Assembly: GCF_023370775.1 (NCBI RefSeq)
Contig: NZ_JAMCCQ010000004.1
Span: 62,001 to 126,000, forward strand
Length of the DNA: 64,000 bases
Direction: 5' to 3'
Source: Marivita sp. GX14005
GTDB lineage: Bacteria > Pseudomonadota > Alphaproteobacteria > Rhodobacterales > Rhodobacteraceae
Shown: piece by piece, positions 35,355 to 42,759 of the stretch
How positions within the stretch are numbered: the stretch's first letter is position 1
Layout of the letters: every line of letters begins with the position of its first letter
Translations under genes and position numbers: made by a program
The notes under the pieces: model-generated
Told to the model about the DNA's origin: nothing
Seen by the model: only the letters and a program-made list of their open reading frames with translations
The model's database searches: none

Positions 35355-36276
35355 CGCTGCAGAACGCCTCTCCGATCTTCGCGGCTATGGCGAAACCCCG
35401 CCCGATCCCCGCTGGCCGGACGGCGCGCGTATGGCCCTGTCTCTGGTGCTGAATATCGAGGAAGGCTCGGAGCGACATATCGACGATGGCGATTCGGCGT
35501 CGGAACACCTGAATACGGATATGGTGTGCGAGCCCATTCCCGGACAGCGAAACCTCAACCTCGAATCGCATTACGAATACGGATCGCGCGTCGGCGTGTG
35601 GCGGCTGCTCGATCTTTTCCGGGATCGCGGATTGCCGATCACAGCCTTCGCCGTCGGCCAGGCGCTCGAACGGGTGCCGCAGATCGGGCACCGGCTCGTT
35701 GCCGATGGGCACGAGATCGCCGCGCATGGCTGGCGCTGGATCGACTATCGCGACATGAAGCCGGAGGAGGAGGCCGAGCACATCGCCAAGACGATTCAGA
35801 CCATCGCGAAATTCACCGGGGCGCCCCCCGCCGGCTGGTATACCGGGCGTGTATCGGCACAGACCCGCAAGCTGGTCCTGGAACGGGGCGGATTCCTCTA
35901 CGACAGCGATGCTTATAACGACGATTTGCCCTACTGGATCGAACATGGCGGCGGGCGGCATCTGGTTCTGCCCTACGCGTTCGACACGAATGATATGCGT
36001 TTCGCCGCTGCGCCCGGTTTCGTTTCGGGCCGCGACTGGTGCGACTATCTCATCGACAGTTTCGACCAGCTTTGGTCCGACGGCGCGCGCCGGCCGGGTA
36101 TGATGTCGGTCGGGCTGCATTGCCGGCTGGCCGGGCGGCCCGGACGGCTGCGCGCACTGGCGCGGTTCCTCGATCATGTCGCGAAACATGAGGGCGTCTG
36201 GATCGCGCGGCGTGTGGACATCGCCCATCATTGGCACAAGCATCATGCCCCGGTTGCCGAACCTGTCACCGCCTAG
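35332..36276 (+). CDS. PuuE-type polysaccharide deacetylase family hydrolase
   Basis: A 314-residue polysaccharide-deacetylase-fold protein of the PuuE/allantoinase type. It shows LSLVLNIEEGSERHIDDGDSAS, ESHYEYGSRVGVWRLLDLF, HGWRWIDYRDM, PAGWYTGRVSAQTR and SVGLHCRLAGRPGR. It is a paralogue of the N-terminal half of the PuuE-UraD fusion at 44764-46176 but lacks the UraD domain. Family members hydrolyse cyclic ureides or N-carbamoyl compounds without added sugar-binding parts. Its linkage to the amidase/TRAP operon suggests a ring-opening step on an unidentified ureide or imide. Confidence 0.82.
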   Translation: MPSAIRFDAAERLSDLRGYGETPPDPRWPDGARMALSLVLNIEEGSERHIDDGDSASEHLNTDMVCEPIPGQRNLNLESHYEYGSRVGVWRLLDLFRDRGLPITAFAVGQALERVPQIGHRLVADGHEIAAHGWRWIDYRDMKPEEEAEHIAKTIQTIAKFTGAPPAGWYTGRVSAQTRKLVLERGGFLYDSDAYNDDLPYWIEHGGGRHLVLPYAFDTNDMRFAAAPGFVSGRDWCDYLIDSFDQLWSDGARRPGMMSVGLHCRLAGRPGRLRALARFLDHVAKHEGVWIARRVDIAHHWHKHHAPVAEPVTA

Positions 36277-36333
36277 AGAGTCTTGATCGGTCGCGGCGCC
36301 TCACAGATCGGGGAATGCACGTTGCGCGCCGCA

Positions 36334-36352
36334 GCCGCATCGCCGATGCGGC
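36334..36352. terminator. Hairpin between convergent genes
   Basis: An 8-bp perfect stem, GCCGCATC/GATGCGGC, with a 3-base loop sits between the ends of the PuuE-like gene and the DUF3830 gene, which converge. No T-run follows, so termination is plausible from position only. Confidence 0.4.
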
Positions 36353-36371
36353 CGAGCGAGCGCCTTGCCGA

Positions 36372-36788
36372 TCAGGCAGGCTCGATCAGCAAATCCTGAG
36401 CGCCCTTCCATAGCACATCATGCCCGAGCCTGGGCAGATCATCGAGGTCGCTTGTTATCGTCAGGAAATGATTTCCCGCCAATTGGCCTATCTTGGACGA
36501 GAAATCGAGCCCGCCATAGGCGAGGATGATCTCGGTTTCGCTGATCCCGCCGGGATAGAGCAGCATGTGGCCCGGCGCCGGGTGGCTGGTGTGGTTCTCG
36601 TATCCGACACCGAAATCCGTATCGCCCAGCGGCACCCAGACACCCTCCCCGCTCCAGCGGACGTGAACCAGCTGCCCGCGGTAGGGAAGACGTTTGCGAA
36701 TGGCCGCGACCGTGTCAGGGGCTGCCGCGCTTTCGAAACGCGCGTCGAACCGGTAGCGCCCGGCGGTGATCCGAACTGTGTCAGACAT
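36372..36788 (-). CDS. DUF3830 family cyclophilin-like protein
   Basis: A 138-residue DUF3830 protein of the cyclophilin-like fold. Typical segments are LPYRGQLVHVRWSGEGVWVPLGD and HPAPGHMLLYPGGISETEIILAYG. Members usually neighbour TRAP or amidase genes and their function is unknown; a role in handling small cyclic substrates has been suggested only by context. The ATG at 36788 has an AAAGGAGA Shine-Dalgarno; the frame is open 12 codons upstream. It is divergent from the second TRAP operon across an AT-rich region. Confidence 0.8.
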   Translation of the reverse strand: MSDTVRITAGRYRFDARFESAAAPDTVAAIRKRLPYRGQLVHVRWSGEGVWVPLGDTDFGVGYENHTSHPAPGHMLLYPGGISETEIILAYGGLDFSSKIGQLAGNHFLTITSDLDDLPRLGHDVLWKGAQDLLIEPA

Positions 36789-36831
36789 TGCAGAGGTCTC
36801 CTTTGCGTAAGTTATATGCTTCAATAATTAT

Positions 36832-36861
36832 TTGAAAACAACGTTTTGTATATCTTATAAT
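36832..36861 (+). promoter_or_regulatory. Strong sigma-70 promoter for the second TRAP operon in an AT-rich island
   Basis: TTGAAA (36832-36837) and a perfect TATAAT (36856-36861) are separated by 18 bases, 99 bases before the dctP ATG. The boxes lie in an AT-rich run (about 36808-36890) that stands out from the GC-rich surroundings. Two TTATAA palindromes at 36855-36860 and 36865-36870 are one helical turn apart and overlap the -10 box, so a regulator could act there. TATAAC at 36811-36816 on the minus strand may be the -10 of the divergent DUF3830 gene. Confidence 0.65.
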
Positions 36862-36960
36862 TTTTTATAAAAAATATCTTGATATTTTCACGCTTCCGCA
36901 TGACCCTACGGCACACGATATGGGCGGCCCGTCCGGTCGTCGCAAAAGGGGAGATATGAC

Positions 36961-37953
36961 ATGAAGACTTTTTTCGCCACGGCCGCGGCCGGCGCCACTG
37001 CGCTCGCGTTGCTATCCGCCTCACCGGCGCTTGCCGAAACCCTGCGCATCGCGGGGAATTTTCCCGTTGAGCATTCCAGTTCGGTTGCGATGGAACGCTT
37101 TGCCGATGCGGTGGCCAAAAAGACCGGCGGGGAAGTGGAGATCGCGAATTTCCCCGCGATGCAGCTTGGCGGCGCCAAGGAGAATGTCGATCAGGTCCGC
37201 TCGGGCGTGGTCTTCGGCACATGGATCGGCTCGGCCTATCTTTCGCGCACCGTCCCCGAACTCGAAGCGGTGTCCCTTCCCTTCGCCTATCCCGACCGCG
37301 AAACCGCGTTCCGCGTCATCGACGGGCCGGCTGGTGATCTGCTGGAGGAGAAGCTTGCCGAACGCGGTTTCGTTCCACTCGGCTGGATGGAACTCGGCTC
37401 GCGCAACGTCACCAACAACGAGCGCGCCATCGAAACGGTAGAGGATTTCGAAGGTCTGAAGATCCGCCTGCAACCCAATGAAACGCATCTTGCCACCTTC
37501 CGCGCCATCGGGGCCAGCCCGGTGAGCATGGGTATTTCCGAGGTGTATTCGGCGCTTCAGCAAGGGGTGCTGGACGGGCAGGAAAACCCCTACTCGATCA
37601 TCGCGTCCCGCAATTTCGATGAGGTGCAGAGCCACCTGTCCGACAGCGGCCATTTCTTCGATTACATCGTTCTGGTCGCCAACAAGCGCAAGTTCGATGC
37701 GCTCAGCGAAGAACACAAGGCCGCCATCCGCGAGGCTGCCGATGAGGCCATCGAATGGCAACGCGGCAAGGCGGCCGAGGAAGACGAGGCCTCCAAGCAG
37801 GCGCTCATCGATGCCGGCATGACCTTTACCCCGATCAGTGACGAAACCCGCGCGGCGCTTCGCGAGCGCAGCCAGCCGGTGATCGGAGAGCTGAAAGACC
37901 GTATCGGCGCCGATCTGATCGACATGGTGCTCAAGGAAGCCTCCGCGCAATGA
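36961..37953 (+). CDS. TRAP transporter substrate-binding protein (DctP type), second system
   Basis: A 330-residue periplasmic protein with a clear signal peptide (MKTFFATAAAGATALALLSA, cleavage after ALA). DctP landmarks are FEGLKIRLQPNETHLATFRAIGASPVSMGISEVYSALQQGVLDGQENP, including the Arg that usually binds a carboxylate. A GGGGAGA Shine-Dalgarno precedes it. It is the first gene of a plus-strand operon running through dctQ, dctM, a racemase-family gene, gntR and hydA. Its ligand is probably an organic acid or ureide carrying a carboxylate. Confidence 0.92.
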   Translation: MKTFFATAAAGATALALLSASPALAETLRIAGNFPVEHSSSVAMERFADAVAKKTGGEVEIANFPAMQLGGAKENVDQVRSGVVFGTWIGSAYLSRTVPELEAVSLPFAYPDRETAFRVIDGPAGDLLEEKLAERGFVPLGWMELGSRNVTNNERAIETVEDFEGLKIRLQPNETHLATFRAIGASPVSMGISEVYSALQQGVLDGQENPYSIIASRNFDEVQSHLSDSGHFFDYIVLVANKRKFDALSEEHKAAIREAADEAIEWQRGKAAEEDEASKQALIDAGMTFTPISDETRAALRERSQPVIGELKDRIGADLIDMVLKEASAQ

Positions 37954-38489
37954 ACGCGACCGGACAAGATTCCGGCCCCCCGACCGGGGGCCGGGCCTTC
38001 GAGCGCGCCCGCGCGGGGCTCGAACGCGTCGATGGCGTCACGCGCTATGCGGTGATTGCCGCGATGGGGGTCATGGCGGTTCTCGTGGTCACGCAGGTCG
38101 TCTTCCGCTATGCCTTTTCCAGCGCGATAGACTGGTCCGAAGAGGTGGCACGGCTCGCCTTCGTCTGGGCGATGTTCCTCGCCATTCCGCATGGCATACG
38201 TCGCGGCATTCATGTCGGGATCGACGCTCTGGTGGTCAAGTTTCCGCTGCGGCTCCAGGAAGGGCTGTTCCGTGCTACCGCGCTGCTTGGCGCGCTGCTC
38301 ATGGCGGTGATCTTCTGGTTCGCCTGGGATGTGACCGCGTATACCTGGCCCGACAAGATGCCGACACTGAACCTCACGGCTGCGGTCTATTATATCGCGG
38401 TGCTCGTCGCCGCCGTTCACGCGCTCGCGCATCTGGTGCTTCTGGCCTGGGGCGGGAGCCGCACTTGGGACAAGGACATGACGGCATGA
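37950..38489 (+). CDS. TRAP transporter small permease (DctQ type), second system
   Basis: A 179-residue DctQ protein with four membrane helices. The family region QVVFRYAFSSAIDWSEEVARLAFVW and the basic HGIRRGIHVGIDAL loop are present. It overlaps both neighbours by 4 bases (ATGA), so the three transporter genes are translationally coupled. Confidence 0.92.
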   Translation: MNATGQDSGPPTGGRAFERARAGLERVDGVTRYAVIAAMGVMAVLVVTQVVFRYAFSSAIDWSEEVARLAFVWAMFLAIPHGIRRGIHVGIDALVVKFPLRLQEGLFRATALLGALLMAVIFWFAWDVTAYTWPDKMPTLNLTAAVYYIAVLVAAVHALAHLVLLAWGGSRTWDKDMTA

Positions 38490-39766
38490 CGCTCGCGGCC
38501 ATCACGATCTTCTTCATCCTTGCCCTTCTGGGCATGCCGCTGGCCTTCGCGCTCGGGTTCGCATCGCTCGGCGGATTGATTGTCGGCGGGATTGAACTGA
38601 GTGTTCTGCCGCAGCGCATGATGCATGCGGTCGACAGCTTTCCGCTGATGGCAATTCCACTTTTCATGCTGGCGGGCGAATTGATGGTGCGGGCCGGGAT
38701 CATGACGCGCATGATCCATTTCGCCAACGCGCTGGTCGGGCGCGTTCACGGCGGGCTGGCGCATGTCGCCATCGTCGCCGGAATGATGCTCGCCGCCGTT
38801 TCTGGCGCTGCCGTCGCTTCCGCCTCCGCGCTCGGCTCGACGCTGGTGCCGGCCATGCGCAAGACCTATGACGACGGCTATTCGAGTGCCGTCGTGGCCT
38901 CGGCCGCAAATCTGGGCGCGATCATTCCGCCGTCGAATGCGATGATCGTTTACGCGCTGATGGCCGGGTCCGCCGTATCGGTTGGCGGGCTTTTCATGGC
39001 CGGTGTGGTGCCCGGGATTCTCCTCACCATCGGCTTCATGGCGGTCGCCTCCCTCCTTTCGGTGCGGCGCGGCTTCAAGCTGAGCGGCGATGCGTTCTCG
39101 CTACGCCGCGCCGCGATCGAGGCCTGGCGCGCGCTGCCGGTTCTGGCGATGCCCGTCGTCGTCGTCGGCGGGATCGTCGGCGGTGTCTTCACCCCGACGG
39201 AGGGCGCGGGGATCGCGGTCGCTTATGCGGTGATCGTCGGCTTCTTCGTCACGCGGGAGCTCAAGATTTCCGATCTTTTCCCAGCCCTCTTTCAAGCCGC
39301 CATCGGTGCCGCGATGGTCGGGGCGCTTATCGCCTTTGCGGCCGGTGTGACCTTCATCTTCACGATCGACATGGTGCCCGCCGCCATGGCCGGTTTCCTG
39401 CAATCGATCACCGCCAGCCCGACGATTTTCCTGCTGCTGGTGATGTCGCTCCTGATCGTCGTCGGCATGTTCATCGAATCGAACGCGGCCTACATCATGC
39501 TGGTGCCGCTCTTTGCGCCGGTCGCTGCGAATTTCGGGATCGATCCGCTGCTCTTCGGGTTCCTGTTCGTTTTCAACCTCGTGATCGGCATGATGACCCC
39601 GCCCGTCGGCGTCGTGCTTTTCGTGATGAGCGGCATCACCCGCGTCGCGATGGTCGATCTCATCCGCAATGTCTGGCCCTATGTCGCCGTGCAATATGTC
39701 GTGCTGATCCTCTGCCTGCTCTTTCCCGGCATCGTCACATGGCTGCCGCGCGCGCTTGGGTACTGA
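38486..39766 (+). CDS. TRAP transporter large permease (DctM type), second system
   Basis: A 426-residue DctM protein with about 12 helices. Family motifs are MLAAVSGAAVASASALGSTLVPAM, ASAANLGAIIPPSNAMIVYA and GMMTPPVGVVLFVMSG. The start at 38486 overlaps the dctQ stop; the frame is open 7 codons upstream but inside dctQ. It is followed after 15 bases by a racemase-family gene. Confidence 0.92.
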   Translation: MTLAAITIFFILALLGMPLAFALGFASLGGLIVGGIELSVLPQRMMHAVDSFPLMAIPLFMLAGELMVRAGIMTRMIHFANALVGRVHGGLAHVAIVAGMMLAAVSGAAVASASALGSTLVPAMRKTYDDGYSSAVVASAANLGAIIPPSNAMIVYALMAGSAVSVGGLFMAGVVPGILLTIGFMAVASLLSVRRGFKLSGDAFSLRRAAIEAWRALPVLAMPVVVVGGIVGGVFTPTEGAGIAVAYAVIVGFFVTRELKISDLFPALFQAAIGAAMVGALIAFAAGVTFIFTIDMVPAAMAGFLQSITASPTIFLLLVMSLLIVVGMFIESNAAYIMLVPLFAPVAANFGIDPLLFGFLFVFNLVIGMMTPPVGVVLFVMSGITRVAMVDLIRNVWPYVAVQYVVLILCLLFPGIVTWLPRALGY

Positions 39767-39781
39767 ACAAAGGTCGTGTCA

Positions 39782-40534
39782 ATGAAAATTCTGCTTATCA
39801 ATCCCAACACGACGCAGGCGCTGACCGATCTTCTGGATGCCTCCGCGCGCTCTGTCCTTCCGCATGGCGTGACGCTCGACAGCGTGACGGCCGAAACCGG
39901 CGTGCCCTATATCTCCACCCGGAGTGAGGCCGTCGTCGGCGGGCTTTCGGTTCTGGAAATTCTGGCCGAGGCACATTGTGCCTACGATGCAGCCATCGTT
40001 GCGGCTTTCGGCGATCCGGGTCTCGGTGCTGCGCGAGAGCTTTTCGACATTCCTGTCGTCGGTCTGGCCGAGGCCGGGATGCTGACCGCCTGCATGCTCG
40101 GCGGCAAGTTCTCAATCGTCACCTTCGCGCGGGCGCTTGGGCCGTGGTACCGCGAATGCGTTGATTGGCATGGCCTGTCCGGGCGCTGCGCCGGGGTGCG
40201 GATGCTTGACGGCGCGTTCAGGGATATATCCGACGTGCAAGGCGAAAAAGCCGACTTGCTTGTCGATCTGGCCAACCGCGCCGTGGAAGAGGACGATGCC
40301 GACGTGATCGTCCTCGCCGGCGCGCCGCTTTCGGGGCTTGCACCTCTGGTCAAGGACCGTATCCCGGTGCCTGTCGTCGACTGCGCGCAGGCGGCGGTGC
40401 GGCAGGCGACAACATTGGCCGCGCTGCGGCCGGTTGGGGCACGGCGCGGCAGTTTCGCGCGGCCTGCACCGAAGGGATCGGTCGGACTTTCCCCCGCGCT
40501 TGCCGCACGGATTGCGCATGAAGACGCACTCTGA
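39782..40534 (+). CDS. Asp/Glu racemase-family protein lacking both usual catalytic cysteines
   Basis: A 250-residue member of the Asp/Glu/hydantoin racemase superfamily (ILLINPNTTQALTDLLDAS start). The first active-site position reads VAAFGDPGLGAARELF, with Ala75 in place of Cys. The second reads VIVLAGAPLSGL, without Cys. It therefore cannot use the usual two-cysteine mechanism. I chose ATG 39782 because the AAAGG Shine-Dalgarno is 8 bases upstream; an in-frame GTG lies two codons earlier. It sits between the TRAP permease and a GntR gene in the hydantoinase operon. Confidence 0.82.
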   Translation: MKILLINPNTTQALTDLLDASARSVLPHGVTLDSVTAETGVPYISTRSEAVVGGLSVLEILAEAHCAYDAAIVAAFGDPGLGAARELFDIPVVGLAEAGMLTACMLGGKFSIVTFARALGPWYRECVDWHGLSGRCAGVRMLDGAFRDISDVQGEKADLLVDLANRAVEEDDADVIVLAGAPLSGLAPLVKDRIPVPVVDCAQAAVRQATTLAALRPVGARRGSFARPAPKGSVGLSPALAARIAHEDAL

Positions 40535-40546
40535 GAAGGTGCCGGC

Positions 40547-41251
40547 ATGACATCGCCCTCTTCCCAAACCGCCGCTGCGCCAGTGCGCAAGATGCGGCTC
40601 AGCCGCGAGCCCCTGCACGAGCGCGTCGCGGGCGATCTGCGTGACCGGATCATCACAGGCGATCTCGCCCCGGGCGAGAAGATCGCGGTGAACGCGCTGG
40701 CCGAGGATATCGGCGTCTCGCTCACACCCCTGCGCGAGGCGCTCAAGCTGCTGGCGGCCGAGGGGCTGGTGGATCTCACCCCCAACCGCGGCGCCTTCGT
40801 CTCCGAAGTCACGGTCGAACAGACCCGCAACCTTTTCGAGGTCATCGCCGGGATCGAGGGACTGGCGGCAGAGCTTGCCTGCAAACGGATGAGCGAAGCG
40901 GATCTGGCCGAACTTGCCAGCCTGCACGAAGAAATGAAAAGCCATGCCGCCGATGCCGCGAGGGACAGGTATTTCGCGCTCAACCGGACGATTCATGACA
41001 GGATCGTCGAATACGCGCGCAATCCGATCCTCACGATGCAGCGCAACCTTCTTGCGCAGCAAGCCGAACGTGTCCGCTTCATCGCGCTGGAGCGCGATTC
41101 GCGGCGCGACTCGGCGATGCAGGAGCACGAGGATCTGATGGCCGCCTTCGCCGCGCGTGACCCCGATCTGGCGCGCCGGACATGGCGGAAGCACCTTATC
41201 GCCTCGGGCGAGCAGACAATCGCCCTTCTGGCGCGGGCCGAAACCGGCTGA
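40547..41251 (+). CDS. GntR-family regulator (FCD domain), second
   Basis: A 234-residue GntR/FCD regulator. It has a winged helix (LHERVAGDLRDRIITGDLAPGEK, then VSLTPLREALKLLAAEGLVDLTPNRGAFV) and an FCD domain (FALNRTIHDRIVEYARNP, MQEHEDLMAAFAARDPD). It is cotranscribed within the TRAP-racemase-hydantoinase operon and probably controls it, perhaps through the AT-rich promoter at 36832. It is only moderately similar to the other GntR in the window. Confidence 0.88.
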   Translation: MTSPSSQTAAAPVRKMRLSREPLHERVAGDLRDRIITGDLAPGEKIAVNALAEDIGVSLTPLREALKLLAAEGLVDLTPNRGAFVSEVTVEQTRNLFEVIAGIEGLAAELACKRMSEADLAELASLHEEMKSHAADAARDRYFALNRTIHDRIVEYARNPILTMQRNLLAQQAERVRFIALERDSRRDSAMQEHEDLMAAFAARDPDLARRTWRKHLIASGEQTIALLARAETG

Positions 41252-41280
41252 GCAGAAAACTTCCCATAAAGAGGACCTTC

Positions 41281-42690
41281 ATGACGCAGCAATTCGATCT
41301 GGTAATCCGCGGCGGCACGATCGCCACCGCGGCGGATATCTTCGAAGCCGATATCGGCATCTCGGACGGCAGGATCACCGCGCTTGCCGCCGATCTGCCG
41401 CGCGGGACCGATGAGATCGACGCGACCGGAAAGCTGGTTCTGCCCGGCGGCGTCGATGCGCATTGCCATTTCGATCAGCCCACCTCGGACGGATCGAAAA
41501 TGGCCGATGATTTCGACAGCGGCCCGCGCTCGGCGGCGTTCGGCGGCACGACGACGGTGATCCCCTTCGCCTGCCAGCAAAAAGGCCAATCGCTGCGCGC
41601 GGCGGTGGACGATTACCACCGGCGCGCGGAGGGCAAGTCGGTGATCGACTACGCTTTCCACCTCATCGTCACGGACCCGACGCCGCAGGTGTTGGGCCAG
41701 GAATTGCCGGCGCTGATCCGAGAGGGCTACACCTCGTTCAAGATCTACACCACCTATGACGATCTGAAACTGAACGACCGGGAGATCATCGAGGTTCTGG
41801 CGCTCGCCAAGCGCGAAGGCGCGCTCACGATGATCCATGCGGAGAATTCCGACGCCATCGCTTGGCTGACCGAGGCTTTGGAGAAGGCCGGCCAGACTGC
41901 ACCGCGCCACCACGCCGATGCGCGTCCCGCCATCGCCGAACGCGAGGCCACGCATCGCGCCATTTCGCTCGCCGAAATCGTCGATGTGCCGATGCTCGTC
42001 GTGCATGTGTCAGGCGGCGAGGCGATGGAGCAGATCGCCCATGCGCGTTCGAAGGGGCTCAAGGTCTTTGCCGAAACCTGCCCGCAATACATTCTGCTGA
42101 CCGCAGACGATCTGAACCTGGACGGGTTCGAGGGCGCCAAGCACATCTGCTCCCCGCCCCCGCGCGATAGCGCGTCGCAGCGATCGGTCTGGCGCGGGCT
42201 CGCGAATGGCACGTTCCAGGTGTTCTCCTCGGACCACGCGCCGTTCCGGTTCGACGATCCACAAGGCAAGAAGGTGCGCGGCGATGGGGCCAGCTTTACC
42301 CATGTGCCGAACGGAATTCCGGGCGTTGAAACGCGGCTGGCGCTGCTCTTTTCCGAAGGTGTCGGCAAGGGGCGCATCTCGCTCAACCGGTTCGTCGCGC
42401 TCACCGCGACGAACCCGGCGCGGCTTTACGGGCTCTACCCGCGCAAGGGCACCATTGCGGTCGGCGCGGATGCCGATCTGGCGATCTGGAACACGACGCG
42501 CGAGGTGACGATCACCAACGACGCGCTGCATCACAATGTCGATTACACACCCTATGAGGGCCGGCGCGTGACGGGTTGGCCCGAAACCGTCCTCTCGCGC
42601 GGTGAGGTCGTTGTCCAGGGCGGCACGCTAGAGGCAAAACCGGGGCGCGGCGCGTTCCTGGAATGTGGAGCGCCGGATACGCAACTCTGA
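41281..42690 (+). CDS. hydA: Dihydropyrimidinase/D-hydantoinase
   Basis: A 469-residue cyclic amidohydrolase with a complete binuclear metal site: H61 and H63 (DAHCHFDQP), the carboxylated Lys154 (TSFKIYTTYDD), H186 (MIHAENS), H242 (VVHVSGG) and D318 (SSDHAPF). It opens hydantoin or dihydropyrimidine-type rings to N-carbamoyl amino acids. Allantoin is less likely because a PuuE allantoinase is encoded nearby. The ATG at 41281 has an AGAGGA Shine-Dalgarno. No carbamoylase is adjacent. The gene ends the operon before a bidirectional terminator. Confidence 0.88.
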   Translation: MTQQFDLVIRGGTIATAADIFEADIGISDGRITALAADLPRGTDEIDATGKLVLPGGVDAHCHFDQPTSDGSKMADDFDSGPRSAAFGGTTTVIPFACQQKGQSLRAAVDDYHRRAEGKSVIDYAFHLIVTDPTPQVLGQELPALIREGYTSFKIYTTYDDLKLNDREIIEVLALAKREGALTMIHAENSDAIAWLTEALEKAGQTAPRHHADARPAIAEREATHRAISLAEIVDVPMLVVHVSGGEAMEQIAHARSKGLKVFAETCPQYILLTADDLNLDGFEGAKHICSPPPRDSASQRSVWRGLANGTFQVFSSDHAPFRFDDPQGKKVRGDGASFTHVPNGIPGVETRLALLFSEGVGKGRISLNRFVALTATNPARLYGLYPRKGTIAVGADADLAIWNTTREVTITNDALHHNVDYTPYEGRRVTGWPETVLSRGEVVVQGGTLEAKPGRGAFLECGAPDTQL

Positions 42691-42709
42691 CAAGCGGGCG
42701 GCGAAACGA

Positions 42710-42737
42710 AAAAGGGGCGCATGTCAGCGCCCCTTTT
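42710..42737. terminator. Bidirectional intrinsic terminator between hydA and the purine permease
   Basis: An 11-bp stem, AAAAGGGGCGC/GCGCCCCTTTT (42710-42720 with 42727-42737), with loop ATGTCA ends in T-runs on both strands. It separates the convergent hydA operon and the urate-catabolic operon. Confidence 0.85.
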
Positions 42738-42759
42738 CCATTCTTTGCGAGATCGCAAC

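Noticed and set aside
39782-40534. Calling this gene a hydantoin racemase (hyuE)
   Set aside because: Operon context fits, but both catalytic cysteine positions are substituted, so the activity cannot be asserted.
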